Notes under the pieces: model-generated
The model's input: the letters and a program-made list of their open reading frames with translations, nothing else
Databases searched by the model: none
What the model was told of the DNA's origin: nothing
Origin: Streptomyces sp. 3214.6
Lineage (GTDB): Bacteria; Actinomycetota; Actinomycetes; Streptomycetales; Streptomycetaceae
Assembly: GCF_900129855.1 (NCBI RefSeq)
Contig: NZ_LT670819.1
Coordinates: 4,836,001-4,900,000, forward strand
Length of the DNA: 64,000 nucleotides
Direction of reading: 5' to 3'
Shown here: one piece after another, positions 1 through 7,602 of the stretch
Numbering within the stretch: position 1 is the stretch's first letter
Layout of the letters: each line of letters opens with the position of its first letter
Made by a program: the position numbers and the translations under genes

Positions 1-5
1 CCATG

Positions 6-34
6 CCCCGGGAGGTCTAGCCACCTCGCCGGGG
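6..34 (+). terminator. Hairpin terminator of an upstream gene
   Basis: CCCCGGGAGGT pairs with ACCTCGCCGGGG (11 bp with one bulged G) around a six-base loop, followed by a short T-rich run. It probably ends a gene lying to the left of the window. The direction is inferred from the T-rich side. Confidence 0.55.
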
Positions 35-60
35 TCTTGTCGTTTTCGACCATACCGGGA

Positions 61-100
61 ACTGCGTCCCCCTGCACCCTTCTGAGTACTACTGCGTCCC
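61..100. promoter_or_regulatory. Paired direct repeat upstream of the GntR-like gene
   Basis: The decamer ACTGCGTCCC occurs at 61-70 and again at 91-100, exactly 30 bp apart (about three helical turns). The palindrome AGTACT lies between them at 85-90. The position 60-100 bp before the start of the small winged-helix regulator suggests an operator for that protein. No binding site for this regulator family is known to me, so the role is inferred. Confidence 0.4.
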
Positions 101-159
101 ACCGCGCTAAGACGCGTTCCAACCCTGCGTTACGCGCTGGGCTGCGGCACGGTGGAACG

Positions 160-429
160 ATGAGTGAGCTTCCGCGCTACGAGTACGTGAAACTCGCCGA
201 TGCCATCGCGGCAGACATCGGCTCCGGCAAATTGCCGCAGGGGGCCGCGCTGCCCGGCGAGCGAGCCATGACGGAACTACACGGCGTGAGCATCGGCACG
301 GTGCGCCGCGCCATCGTTGAACTGCGGAAACGAGGGCTTGTCGCAACCCTGCCCGCGAAGGGGACGTACGTCATCGGCATGCCGGAGCCACTCAGCGACA
401 CACCCCCGGAGGGCGGACCGGACGACTGA
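160..429 (+). CDS. Solo winged-helix GntR-type regulator (89 aa)
   Basis: This 89-residue protein is only a GntR DNA-binding domain. Residues 5-75 (RYEYVKLADAIAADIGSGKL ... LPGERAMTELHGVSIGTVRRAIVELRKRGLVATLPAKGTYV) give the winged helix, with the Gly-Thr-Tyr wing at the end. No effector-binding domain follows, so it is either an autonomous repressor or needs a partner. The start is the ATG after GGTGGAACG; an upstream in-frame ATG at 37 would add 41 residues of non-homologous sequence that cross the decamer repeats. Solo GntR proteins of this size are common in actinomycete integrative elements, so it may be foreign to the injection-system locus it borders. Regulation of the downstream sheath gene is possible but unproven. 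Confidence 0.75.
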   Translation: MSELPRYEYVKLADAIAADIGSGKLPQGAALPGERAMTELHGVSIGTVRRAIVELRKRGLVATLPAKGTYVIGMPEPLSDTPPEGGPDD

Positions 430-462
430 GAAGAGCCACGCGGTGTGTCGCGCGGCCTCTTC
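430..462 (+). terminator. Imperfect hairpin after the GntR-like gene
   Basis: It begins directly after the TGA. GAAGAGCCACGCG can pair with CGCGGCCTCTTC with two small bulges. This would separate the regulator from the sheath operon. Positions 463-646 contain no convincing gene; they must hold the promoter of the sheath gene, but I cannot pick out clear -10/-35 boxes. Confidence 0.4.
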
Positions 463-646
463 GCTGACGAGCCCGTACCGCCTCTGGAGCGTTTCAGGGA
501 GCCGCCCACCCCCGGGTACGGCCCGGCACGTTGCCCTCAAGGACACCAACCGTGCCCCCAGACGTGCACCGAGGGCCGTTTCGACGGACGCGCTTCGCGC
601 GTGACGGTGAAAGACGTCCTGACGCGTACCCCGAGGAGAGCACAGC

Positions 647-2227
647 ATGCCGTCCTACCTGTCGCCCGGCGTATACGTCGAGGAGGTGGCCAGCGGCTCC
701 CGCCCGATCGAGGGGGTGGGCACCTCGGTGGCGGCCTTCGTCGGGCTCGCCCCGACCGGCCCGCTCAACGAGCCGACCCTGGTGACCAACTGGACCCAGT
801 ACGTGGCGGCGTTCGGTGACTTCACCGACGGCTACTACCTGGCGCACTCCGTCTACGGGTTCTTCAACAACGGCGGTTCCGCCGCCTACGTCGTCCGCGT
901 CGGCGGTTCCGCGGCGGGCGCGGGCGGCGACGCCAAGTCCCCGGCGGCCGTGACCGGTTCCGCCGCCCCCGCCGCGCTGCCGGCCGGCGAGCCCCGGCAG
1001 CTCGGCACGTTCGCCGTGACGGCCGTGGCGCCCGGCAACCTGAGCGTCGAGGTCGCGGACGCGGAGGGCGAGGGCCCCGCCGAGCGCTTCAAGCTGATCG
1101 TCAAGGATGGCGACAAGGCCGTCGAGACGTTCGACGTGTCGGCGAAGAAGGGCAACCGCTCCTACGTCGTCACGCAGGTCAAGGAGCGCTCCAAGCTCAT
1201 CACCGTGACCGAGGCCGCGCCGGCGGCGCAGCTGGCCCGCCCGGACAACCAGACGGTCGCGCTGCCGGCGGCCCCGGCGTCCGCCGCGCCCGCCGTGCCC
1301 TCGGAGGAAGCGGCCACGGTCGGCCCGGCCCAGTACCTGGGCGACAGCTCCGACCGCACCGGCTTCGGCGGCCTGGAGGCCGTCGACGAGGTGTCCATGG
1401 TCGCGGTGCCCGACCTGATGGCCGCCTACCAGCGCGGCGCGATCGACCTGGAGCAGGTCAAGGCCGTCCAGCTCGGCCTGATCGCGCACTGCGAGCTGAT
1501 GGGCGACCGCGTGGCGATCATCGACCCGCCGCCGGGCCTGAACGCCCGTCAGATCCGGGTCTGGCGCCAGGAGACGGCCGGCTACGACTCCAAGTACGCG
1601 GCCCTGTACTACCCGTGGATCAAGTCCTTCGACCCGGCGTCCGGCCAGGCCCGGCTGATCCCGCCGAGCGGTCACGTGGCCGGCGTGTGGGCCCGCAACG
1701 ACTCCGAGCGGGGCGTCCACAAGGCTCCCGCCAACGAGGTCGTGCGCGGCGCGGTGGACCTGGAGATCCAGATCACGCGCGGCGAGCAGGACCTCCTCAA
1801 CCCGATCGGCGTGAACTGCATCCGGGCGTTCCCGGGCCGGGGCATCCGCATCTGGGGCGCCCGCACCCTGTCCTCCGACCCGGCCTGGCGCTACCTGAAC
1901 GTCCGCCGGTACTTCAACTACCTGGAGGAGTCGATCCTGATCGGCACCCAGTGGGTGGTGTTCGAGCCGAACGACCACGCACTGTGGGCCCGGATCCGGC
2001 GCAACGTCTCCGCGTTCCTCGTGAACGAGTGGCGTTCGGGCGCCCTGTTCGGCGCCCGCCCGGAGGAGGCGTACTACGTCAAGTGCGACGAGGAGTCCAA
2101 CCCGCCGGAGTCGGTCGACCTCGGTCGGGTGGTCTGCGAGATCGGCATCGCGCCGGTCAAACCGGCCGAGTTCGTGATCTTCCGGCTGGCCCAGTTCCAG
2201 AGCGGAAGCGGCGAGCTGGAGGAGTAG
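647..2227 (+). CDS. cis2: CIS contractile sheath protein
   Basis: This 526-residue phage-tail-sheath family protein would form the contractile outer tube of the injection system and drive the inner tube through a target membrane. The N-terminus SPGVYVEEV (residues 6-14) is the classic sheath start. The C-terminal domain with GIRIWGARTL (from about residue 399) and the following LNVRRYFNYLEESI is the conserved sheath core that makes the interlocking mesh. Residues about 95-235 are an Ala/Pro/Val-rich variable insertion, typical of the surface-exposed domain. The start ATG follows GAGGAGAGCACAGC, a good ribosome site. The gene is followed after 59 bp by the tube gene, the usual sheath-tube order. 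Confidence 0.96.
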   Translation: MPSYLSPGVYVEEVASGSRPIEGVGTSVAAFVGLAPTGPLNEPTLVTNWTQYVAAFGDFTDGYYLAHSVYGFFNNGGSAAYVVRVGGSAAGAGGDAKSPAAVTGSAAPAALPAGEPRQLGTFAVTAVAPGNLSVEVADAEGEGPAERFKLIVKDGDKAVETFDVSAKKGNRSYVVTQVKERSKLITVTEAAPAAQLARPDNQTVALPAAPASAAPAVPSEEAATVGPAQYLGDSSDRTGFGGLEAVDEVSMVAVPDLMAAYQRGAIDLEQVKAVQLGLIAHCELMGDRVAIIDPPPGLNARQIRVWRQETAGYDSKYAALYYPWIKSFDPASGQARLIPPSGHVAGVWARNDSERGVHKAPANEVVRGAVDLEIQITRGEQDLLNPIGVNCIRAFPGRGIRIWGARTLSSDPAWRYLNVRRYFNYLEESILIGTQWVVFEPNDHALWARIRRNVSAFLVNEWRSGALFGARPEEAYYVKCDEESNPPESVDLGRVVCEIGIAPVKPAEFVIFRLAQFQSGSGELEE

Positions 2228-2286
2228 GCGCACGGCGCCCTTCCGCTTCCGCAGACCGCAGTCAACCCCCTTAGAAGGAACCGAAG

Positions 2287-2730
2287 ATGAGTCTCCAGCC
2301 GGGTGACGCCCTTACTTCACACAATTTCGGCCTGCAGATCGACGGCGTGATGGTCGAGTACCTCGCCGAGGTCAGCGGCCTCAGCCTCGAACAGGACGTC
2401 ATCGAGTACCAGCAGGTCTCCGCGCAGGGCAAGCCCGTCACCAAGAAGCTGCCCGGCGTGAAGAAGGCGGGCACCTGCACGGTCGTGCGCGGCATGACCC
2501 AGTCCGCGGCGTTCAACCAGTGGATCACCGAGTCGATCAACGGCGTCATGGGCACCGCCCGCAAGAACGCCACGATCATGGTGATGGACTACCAGAACAA
2601 CCCGGTCAAGCGGTACAACATGCGCAACGCCTGGTGCAGCAAGATCGACACCAGTTCGGTGAAGGCCGGCGAGGCCTCCGCGCTGACCGAGACCGTGACG
2701 ATCACGTTCGAAGAACTGGTCATCGAGTAA
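2287..2730 (+). CDS. cis1: CIS inner tube protein (gp19-like)
   Basis: This 147-residue T4 gp19/Hcp-fold tail tube protein would stack as hexamers into the inner tube inside the sheath. Family features are the N-terminal HNFGLQIDGVMVEYLAEVSGL strand pair, the basic KPVTKKLPGVKKAGTCTVVRG stretch (residues 49-69) and the closing ETVTITFEELVIE strand. The ribosome site is AGAAGGAACCGAAG before ATG. Its stop overlaps the next start by one base (TAATG), so the two are probably translationally coupled. A second tube-like gene at 7123 probably forms the tube ring nearest the baseplate. Confidence 0.95.
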   Translation: MSLQPGDALTSHNFGLQIDGVMVEYLAEVSGLSLEQDVIEYQQVSAQGKPVTKKLPGVKKAGTCTVVRGMTQSAAFNQWITESINGVMGTARKNATIMVMDYQNNPVKRYNMRNAWCSKIDTSSVKAGEASALTETVTITFEELVIE

Positions 2731-3248
2731 TGCGGCGTACGGCTGTACGGGGGCCGGTGGCGGGAGCGGACGCGGGAGCGCAGACGGTCGTCGGGGCGCA
2801 GCCTCAGGAGGCCGCCGCCCTGCTCCCGCCGGCGGCGCCCACGCCCGCGCCGATGCCGGCCCCGGTGCAGCAGCAGCGACTGCAGACGGAGTTCCCCTTC
2901 GAGCTGCCGCGCGGCTACGTCGACGAGGCGGGCACCGTCCACCGCGACGGCGTGATGCGCCTCGCGACGGCGCGGGACGAACTCGTCCCGCTGCGGGACA
3001 TCCGCGTCCAGGAGAACCCCGCCTACCTGTCGGTGGTCCTGCTCGGCCGGGTCATCACCCGCCTCGGCACACTCCCGCTCGTCCACGACGGGGTGGTGGA
3101 GAACATGTTCGCCTCCGACCTGGCGTTCCTTCAGGACTTCTACCGCCAGGTCAACGCCGAGGGGCACACCCGCGCCTCGGTGCAGTGCCCCCACTGCTCG
3201 GAGCCCTTCGAGGTGGAACTCGGCGGGAGCCGCCTGGGGGAATCGTGA
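2730..3248 (+). CDS. CIS tail assembly protein with C-terminal CPHC motif
   Basis: This 172-residue protein sits between the tube gene and a 52-residue gene. Residues 1-55 are Ala/Pro/Gln-rich and probably disordered. Residues 55-145 form a compact domain (FPFELPRGYVDEAGTVHRDG, then LRDIRVQENPAYLSVVLLGRVITRLG). The end carries one CxxC pair, CPHC at about 153-156, a half zinc site that would need a partner or dimer. Genes in this position in Streptomyces CIS loci and tailed phages are small tail assembly proteins or chaperones; that role is inferred from position. It overlaps both neighbours (TAATG before, GTGA after), suggesting matched production. Confidence 0.75.
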   Translation: MRRTAVRGPVAGADAGAQTVVGAQPQEAAALLPPAAPTPAPMPAPVQQQRLQTEFPFELPRGYVDEAGTVHRDGVMRLATARDELVPLRDIRVQENPAYLSVVLLGRVITRLGTLPLVHDGVVENMFASDLAFLQDFYRQVNAEGHTRASVQCPHCSEPFEVELGGSRLGES

Positions 3249-3403
3249 CGTACGCGACCGACCGGCTGCACGAGGAGATCGCGTACGTCGCCTACCACTT
3301 CCACTGGAGCCAGGACGACATCCTGGACCTGGAACACCACGACCGGCGCCGTTACGCCGACCAGATCGCGTCCCTGGTGACCAGGGGCCGGGCGGAGGGC
3401 TGA
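3245..3403 (+). CDS. 52-aa CIS-associated protein (DUF6760-like)
   Basis: A GTG start overlaps the previous stop (GTGA) and gives a 52-residue acidic protein. Its core reads EEIAYVAYHFHWSQDDILDL followed by EHHDRRRYADQI; this H-W-x-x-D-x-I-L-x-L pattern resembles the short tail proteins (DUF6760-type) found after tail assembly proteins in eCIS loci. In tailed phages a similar short gene after the tube gene encodes a tape-measure chaperone; whether that applies here is inference. The gene is easily missed because it is short and overlaps. The next gene starts three bases after its stop. Confidence 0.75.
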   Translation: MTYATDRLHEEIAYVAYHFHWSQDDILDLEHHDRRRYADQIASLVTRGRAEG

Positions 3404-3406
3404 GGC

Positions 3407-6400
3407 ATGGGGTTCCTGGACCGGTTGCGGGGCGGACGTGGGGATCGCCGGGATCGTGAGGGTCGCGGGGACGGCTCGGGTACGCCGTCGGCTGCGGCGG
3501 GCGGCCCGGTCGACACGACGCCGACGCCGGCATCGACGTCAGTGCCGGCACCGCGTGTCGTGACAGCCGCCTGGCCGTCGCTTCCGCCCATCCAGCGGAC
3601 GGCGGGCGGGGGTACGTCGGGTGTCGCCGACGCCGGCTTCGGCGGTCGACTGGCCACCTGGCAGAACCCCTCCTTCACCGCCACCCGCTCCCCCGCGGTA
3701 CTGGACGCGCGGCCGGGCGGCCTGATGAGCAGCCTGGCGACGGCGACACCGGTCGAGCAACCCGAGCGGGTGGCTGCGCCGCCCCGGCCGACGCCACTAC
3801 AGCGCACAGCGCCGCCAACCGGGGCACCGGTGCCGTCCGGCCGGCCGGCTCCCGCGTACCCGACCGCGGCAAGGGTTCCGACGACTCCGACGGCGGCGAG
3901 GGTTCCGAACACTCCGACTGCGGCGAGGGTTCCAAACACTCCGACGGCTCCGGCAGGTCCGGCGGCTCCGACGGCTCCGGCAGGTCCGGCGGCTCCGGCG
4001 GCTGCGGTTCCCCCGGGAATGCCGGCGGTGCCCGTGGTGTCGGCACGACCGACGGCGCCGGTCGCTCCTACTCCCGCTGCCGCCTTCCCGGCGCGGGGCA
4101 TCCGGGTGTCCCCGGCAGGCCCGGCGACGACATCGGCCCCGGCGCCGTTGACCAGGTCCTCGTCGGCACCGGTGCAGCGCCGTACGCTGCCTGCCCGGCC
4201 GACGCCCGCAGCCGCGTCGACGCCTCCCGGCACCGGTTCTGCGCAGGCCTCCGGCCGGGGCACGGACACCGACGGCGCGGGCCCGACGACCGGCAAGGAA
4301 CCCGCGCCGGGCCCGCGACCGGCCCCCTCGGCCGCCGTCGCGGGGCCGACAGCGGCAAAGACAGCCCCGCCCCCTACGGCCCCGACCGCACCGGCCGGCG
4401 GACAGCCGGTGGCGCTGCAGGGGGCGGCGACGCCCCAGCACGAGGTTCCCGCCCCGACCACTCACCAACCGGTCGGACTCCAGCGGGCGGTAACCCGTCA
4501 CGAGGCCGCCACGCCGACCACCTCCCGCACAGCGGAAGGCAGCCCGACCTCCCCTACAGCAGGGGCCGACCCGATCCCTCCGGCTCCTCGGCAGCCGGTC
4601 GGACTCCAGCGAGCGATACCCCCGCACGAGGCGTCCACCCCGACCACCTCCCGCACGGCAGAGGCCGACCCGACCTCCCCCTCCGCTCAGCAACCGGTCC
4701 GACTCCAGCGGGCGATACCCCGCCACGACGCCCCCACCCCGGTCAACTCCCGTACAAGGGAGGGGAGTCCGACCTCTACCTCCGCTCAGCAGCCAGTCCG
4801 ACTCCAGCGGGCAGCACCCCGTCGCGCAGAGGCGGTGCCCGGCAACTCCCGCCCGGCGGCGCCCAGTCCGGACCCGGCCCGAGTACGGCCTGCGGTGCCG
4901 GGCTCGGGTGACGTCGGCCCCTCGGCGGCGGCCGGTACCACGCCCGCCACACCGGCCGGATCCGTCCGGCCGTCCCCGGCGACCACGGCGACCACGGCGT
5001 CCCCGGCGTCCCCGGCGTCTCCGGGGGCGTCGAGGGCGGCGACGGTTCCGCCCGTAGGCCCTGCCGGATCCCCTGCAGCGAGTGCCGGGCACAGCGTGCA
5101 GCGCGCTGTCACTGGGCGTACGGCTTCGTCGCGCCCGAGCGACACCCCGTCACCGACGCCGGTCGCGCCCACCTCAGCGCACCCGCCCACCGCGGCCACA
5201 CCCCACCCCGCGAGCAGACGCCTCACCCCCGCCGACACCCACACCGGGTCGTCGGCCACCCGCGGTTCCGGCCCCACCCCGGCCCCGGGCAACAGCGGCC
5301 GGACGTCCTCCCCCGTCGTCCAACGCACGGCGCCGACACCGACCTCGACCACGGGCCCGGGCCCGGGCCCGGGCCCGGGCCCGGGCCCGGGCCCCAGCTC
5401 AGCCCCCGCCTCCGCCCCCCGTTCGACCTCGGCCTCGGCCCCGGGCTCGACCTCCAGCTCGGCCCCGAACGACGCCGGCCGTATGTCGTCCCCCGCCGTG
5501 CAACGGACGGCACCGGCAGGCGGCTCGACCTCGGACCTGGCCGCCGCCTCGGGCCCCCGCTCGGGTTCAGCCCCAAGTGAGGGTGGCCGCATTTCGCCCC
5601 CCGCCGGGCGGCCCGCTGCGACGCCACGCGTCTCGAACACCCCGCCCGCTCCCGCCGGCCCCACCCGCCCCGTGGCCGCAAGCGGTTCGGCGCCGACGCA
5701 CACCGGCCCGGCAATACCCGTGCGCCCGGCCACCGACTCTCCTGCTCCCCGTACCGGTCCAGCGTCCCCGTCCTCCTCCGTCACGCCCACCCCCCGACGT
5801 CGCGCAGGACTCGGCGCCCCCACGAACCTCCCCCCTGACCGACCGCGCCCGACGACACCCCCCAACGCCACGGCGTCGGCACCCCGTACGACCACTCCCG
5901 CGTCCAGCACTCCGAGTTCACGGACGGAGCCGTTCCCCCCGCTCCAGCGCTCCACCCCCCTCGGCGCCCCCATACAGCGCGCCGCAGCACCGACGCCTCC
6001 CGCGCCGCCCTCCCGCCCCGCGCCCGCGCGCCCCGTGCTGGGCAGTCCCCTCTCCACCCGCCCCGCCGACGCCAAGCCGCTCGCCGCACCGAGCGCCGCC
6101 GCCCCCGTCGCCCCCGTCGCCCCCGCCGCGCCCGTCGCCCCCGTCGCGCCCGTCGCGCCCGCCGCGCTAAAGGCCGATGCCCCCCGTACGACGACGGCCC
6201 CGACCGCCACGCCCCCCGTCGTACAACGCACCGCGGCAACACCCATGGCCTCCCCACTCCCGCGGCCCGCCTCCGCCGCCTCCGCCGCCCCCGCCGCCCC
6301 CGTCGCCCCAGCCCCGCTGCCGGCGCCCACCGCACTGCCGCTGCCGCTGCCGCTGCCCGCCCCGGCGACGCCGACCACCAGCAGTTCCCCCACCAGCCCC

Positions 6401-7033
6401 GTCACCCGCGCGGTCCGCCCCACGACGACAACCGGCACATCCCCGGTATCCCCCTCTCCCTCCCCCTCCGTCGTACAGCGCCGCACGGCCACCGCACCCG
6501 TACCACTGCGCCGCCCCACACCCGGCGCACCCGCAGGCCGCCCCGTGGCCCGCCCGTACCCCACACCCGCAACCGCAACCGCAGCAGCCGCTCCCGCGCT
6601 CCCCCTCTCGAACGCCGCGCCGCTCCTCCCGGGAGCCCATCTCCCCGCCACATCACTCCCGCCCGTTCAGTCCGCCACCCCCGCGCGCCCCACCGGCCAG
6701 GCTCGGCCCCAGACCCAGACCCAGCCTCTGCCCCAACCCCCCACGATCCAGCGGCGTACCGCCGTCGCCCCCACCCTCCCGGTTGCCGCCGCCGCGGCAC
6801 CCACCCCCCCGAAGGCTCCCTCTCCCCCTCCCCCTGCCCCTCCTGGCGGTGACCCGAACTCCGCGTGCCCCAAGTGCGGCGAGCCGCACCGGCCGTTCGA
6901 CCCCCGCGCCCTCACCGACTTCCAGCTCGACGAGCTGACGCACCGTCTGACCGGTCGCATCACCCGACTCCTGCGCACCGAACTCCGACTCGACCGCGAA
7001 CGAATCGGCAGACTCCGCGACCCCCGCCGCTGA
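3407..7033 (+). CDS. Giant Pro/Ala/Thr-rich CIS protein with [VIL]QR motifs and a half zinc ribbon
   Basis: This 1,208-residue protein is almost entirely low-complexity Pro, Ala, Thr and Ser. About 16 copies of a short motif [VIL]QR followed by A, T, R or S recur along it (for example PPIQRTAGG, TPLQRTAPP, APVQRRTLP, SVVQRRTAT). A block at residues about 330-485 is a tandem repeat of roughly 33 residues starting QPVxLQRA. Two ends look conserved: an N-terminal stretch around residues 60-110 (FGGRLATWQNPSFTATRSPA) and a C-terminal 55-residue segment from about 1154 with CPKCGEPHRPFDPRALTDFQ, a half zinc ribbon plus helix ending in Arg-rich sequence. It has no signal peptide or TM helix. It could be a tether, a scaffold or a cargo carrier; none is proven. 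The reading frame is supported by its place in a tight operon and by the conserved ends. Confidence 0.8.
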   Translation: MGFLDRLRGGRGDRRDREGRGDGSGTPSAAAGGPVDTTPTPASTSVPAPRVVTAAWPSLPPIQRTAGGGTSGVADAGFGGRLATWQNPSFTATRSPAVLDARPGGLMSSLATATPVEQPERVAAPPRPTPLQRTAPPTGAPVPSGRPAPAYPTAARVPTTPTAARVPNTPTAARVPNTPTAPAGPAAPTAPAGPAAPAAAVPPGMPAVPVVSARPTAPVAPTPAAAFPARGIRVSPAGPATTSAPAPLTRSSSAPVQRRTLPARPTPAAASTPPGTGSAQASGRGTDTDGAGPTTGKEPAPGPRPAPSAAVAGPTAAKTAPPPTAPTAPAGGQPVALQGAATPQHEVPAPTTHQPVGLQRAVTRHEAATPTTSRTAEGSPTSPTAGADPIPPAPRQPVGLQRAIPPHEASTPTTSRTAEADPTSPSAQQPVRLQRAIPRHDAPTPVNSRTREGSPTSTSAQQPVRLQRAAPRRAEAVPGNSRPAAPSPDPARVRPAVPGSGDVGPSAAAGTTPATPAGSVRPSPATTATTASPASPASPGASRAATVPPVGPAGSPAASAGHSVQRAVTGRTASSRPSDTPSPTPVAPTSAHPPTAATPHPASRRLTPADTHTGSSATRGSGPTPAPGNSGRTSSPVVQRTAPTPTSTTGPGPGPGPGPGPGPSSAPASAPRSTSASAPGSTSSSAPNDAGRMSSPAVQRTAPAGGSTSDLAAASGPRSGSAPSEGGRISPPAGRPAATPRVSNTPPAPAGPTRPVAASGSAPTHTGPAIPVRPATDSPAPRTGPASPSSSVTPTPRRRAGLGAPTNLPPDRPRPTTPPNATASAPRTTTPASSTPSSRTEPFPPLQRSTPLGAPIQRAAAPTPPAPPSRPAPARPVLGSPLSTRPADAKPLAAPSAAAPVAPVAPAAPVAPVAPVAPAALKADAPRTTTAPTATPPVVQRTAATPMASPLPRPASAASAAPAAPVAPAPLPAPTALPLPLPLPAPATPTTSSSPTSPVTRAVRPTTTTGTSPVSPSPSPSVVQRRTATAPVPLRRPTPGAPAGRPVARPYPTPATATAAAAPALPLSNAAPLLPGAHLPATSLPPVQSATPARPTGQARPQTQTQPLPQPPTIQRRTAVAPTLPVAAAAAPTPPKAPSPPPPAPPGGDPNSACPKCGEPHRPFDPRALTDFQLDELTHRLTGRITRLLRTELRLDRERIGRLRDPRR
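4402..4860 (+). repeat. In-gene tandem repeat, about 33-residue units (QPVxLQRA...)
   Basis: Five units start with QPVALQGA, QPVGLQRA, QPVGLQRA, QPVRLQRA and QPVRLQRA, the later ones spaced about 99 bp. Most continue with H-[ED]-A, T-P and SRT, then an acidic/Ser-rich spacer. Units have diverged by substitution while keeping LQR[AG], so this is not fresh replication slippage only. Confidence 0.8.
5353..5394. repeat. (GGGCCC)7 hexanucleotide run
   Basis: Seven exact copies of the self-complementary hexamer GGGCCC lie inside the Pro-rich CIS gene and encode a Gly-Pro run. The in-frame unit length keeps the gene open if the copy number changes. Confidence 0.9.
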
Positions 7034-7122
7034 CCCGGGGGCCACCCGAATCACCGCGCCCCCGCCCCTCCAACCCCGTCCCTCTCCACTCTCCCCTCTC
7101 CCAGAAAGGCCAGGCGGCTCCG

Positions 7123-7548
7123 ATGCCCTCCGATCTCGACCCGGGCTCCACGATCTTCTTCACCCTGACCATCGACGGCGAGAGCCTCGGTTACTTCAAC
7201 GGGTGCGAGGGGCTCTCGTCCCAGGTGGAGATCGAGCACCGCCAGGAGGGCGGGAACAACGGCTTCGTCTGGGCGCTGCCCTCCCGCGTCACGTTCTCCA
7301 ACATCCGGCTGACCCGCCCCCTCACCCCGGACACCGCCAAGGTCGCCAAGTGGATCTCCTCGGTGACCACCGGGGTGACCCGGCCGACCGCTCAGATCGC
7401 GGCGCTGCGGGCGGACGGCTCGGAGGTCGCCCGGTGGGGCCTGATCGACGTGCTGCCGGTCAGCTGGCAGGGGCCGTCGCTCAGCCCGGACAACCCGGGC
7501 GTGGCCACGGAGGTCCTGGAGATCACCCACCACGGCTTCACGGACTAG
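7123..7548 (+). CDS. Second CIS tube protein (baseplate-proximal tube)
   Basis: This 141-residue protein of the same gp19-like family as the main tube protein has an N-terminal STIFFTLTIDGESLGYFNGCEGL, a central SRVTFSNIRLTRPLTPDTAKVAKW and a C-terminal EVLEITHHGFTD strand. In R-type tails and eCIS a tube paralogue next to the LysM and spike genes forms the first rings that join the tube to the spike; that is the likely role here. The start ATG lies after a weak AAAGG-GGCGG region, 89 bp after the Pro-rich gene. It is followed after 54 bp by the LysM protein. Confidence 0.92.
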   Translation: MPSDLDPGSTIFFTLTIDGESLGYFNGCEGLSSQVEIEHRQEGGNNGFVWALPSRVTFSNIRLTRPLTPDTAKVAKWISSVTTGVTRPTAQIAALRADGSEVARWGLIDVLPVSWQGPSLSPDNPGVATEVLEITHHGFTD

Positions 7549-7602
7549 GCCGGAACGGGCCGGAACGAAACAGAACTTAACGGGACGGAAGAGGCACACC
7601 AC

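Noticed and set aside
494..2233. Long open frame on the minus strand opposite the sheath gene
   Set aside because: It is the antisense shadow of a GC-biased gene; its product is Arg/Gly/Asp/Val-rich without domains, while the plus strand encodes a full sheath.
4786..6651. Minus-strand Gly/Ala/Val-rich frame within the Pro-rich gene
   Set aside because: It is the antisense of the Pro/Ala codons; the plus-strand gene has conserved ends and operon context.
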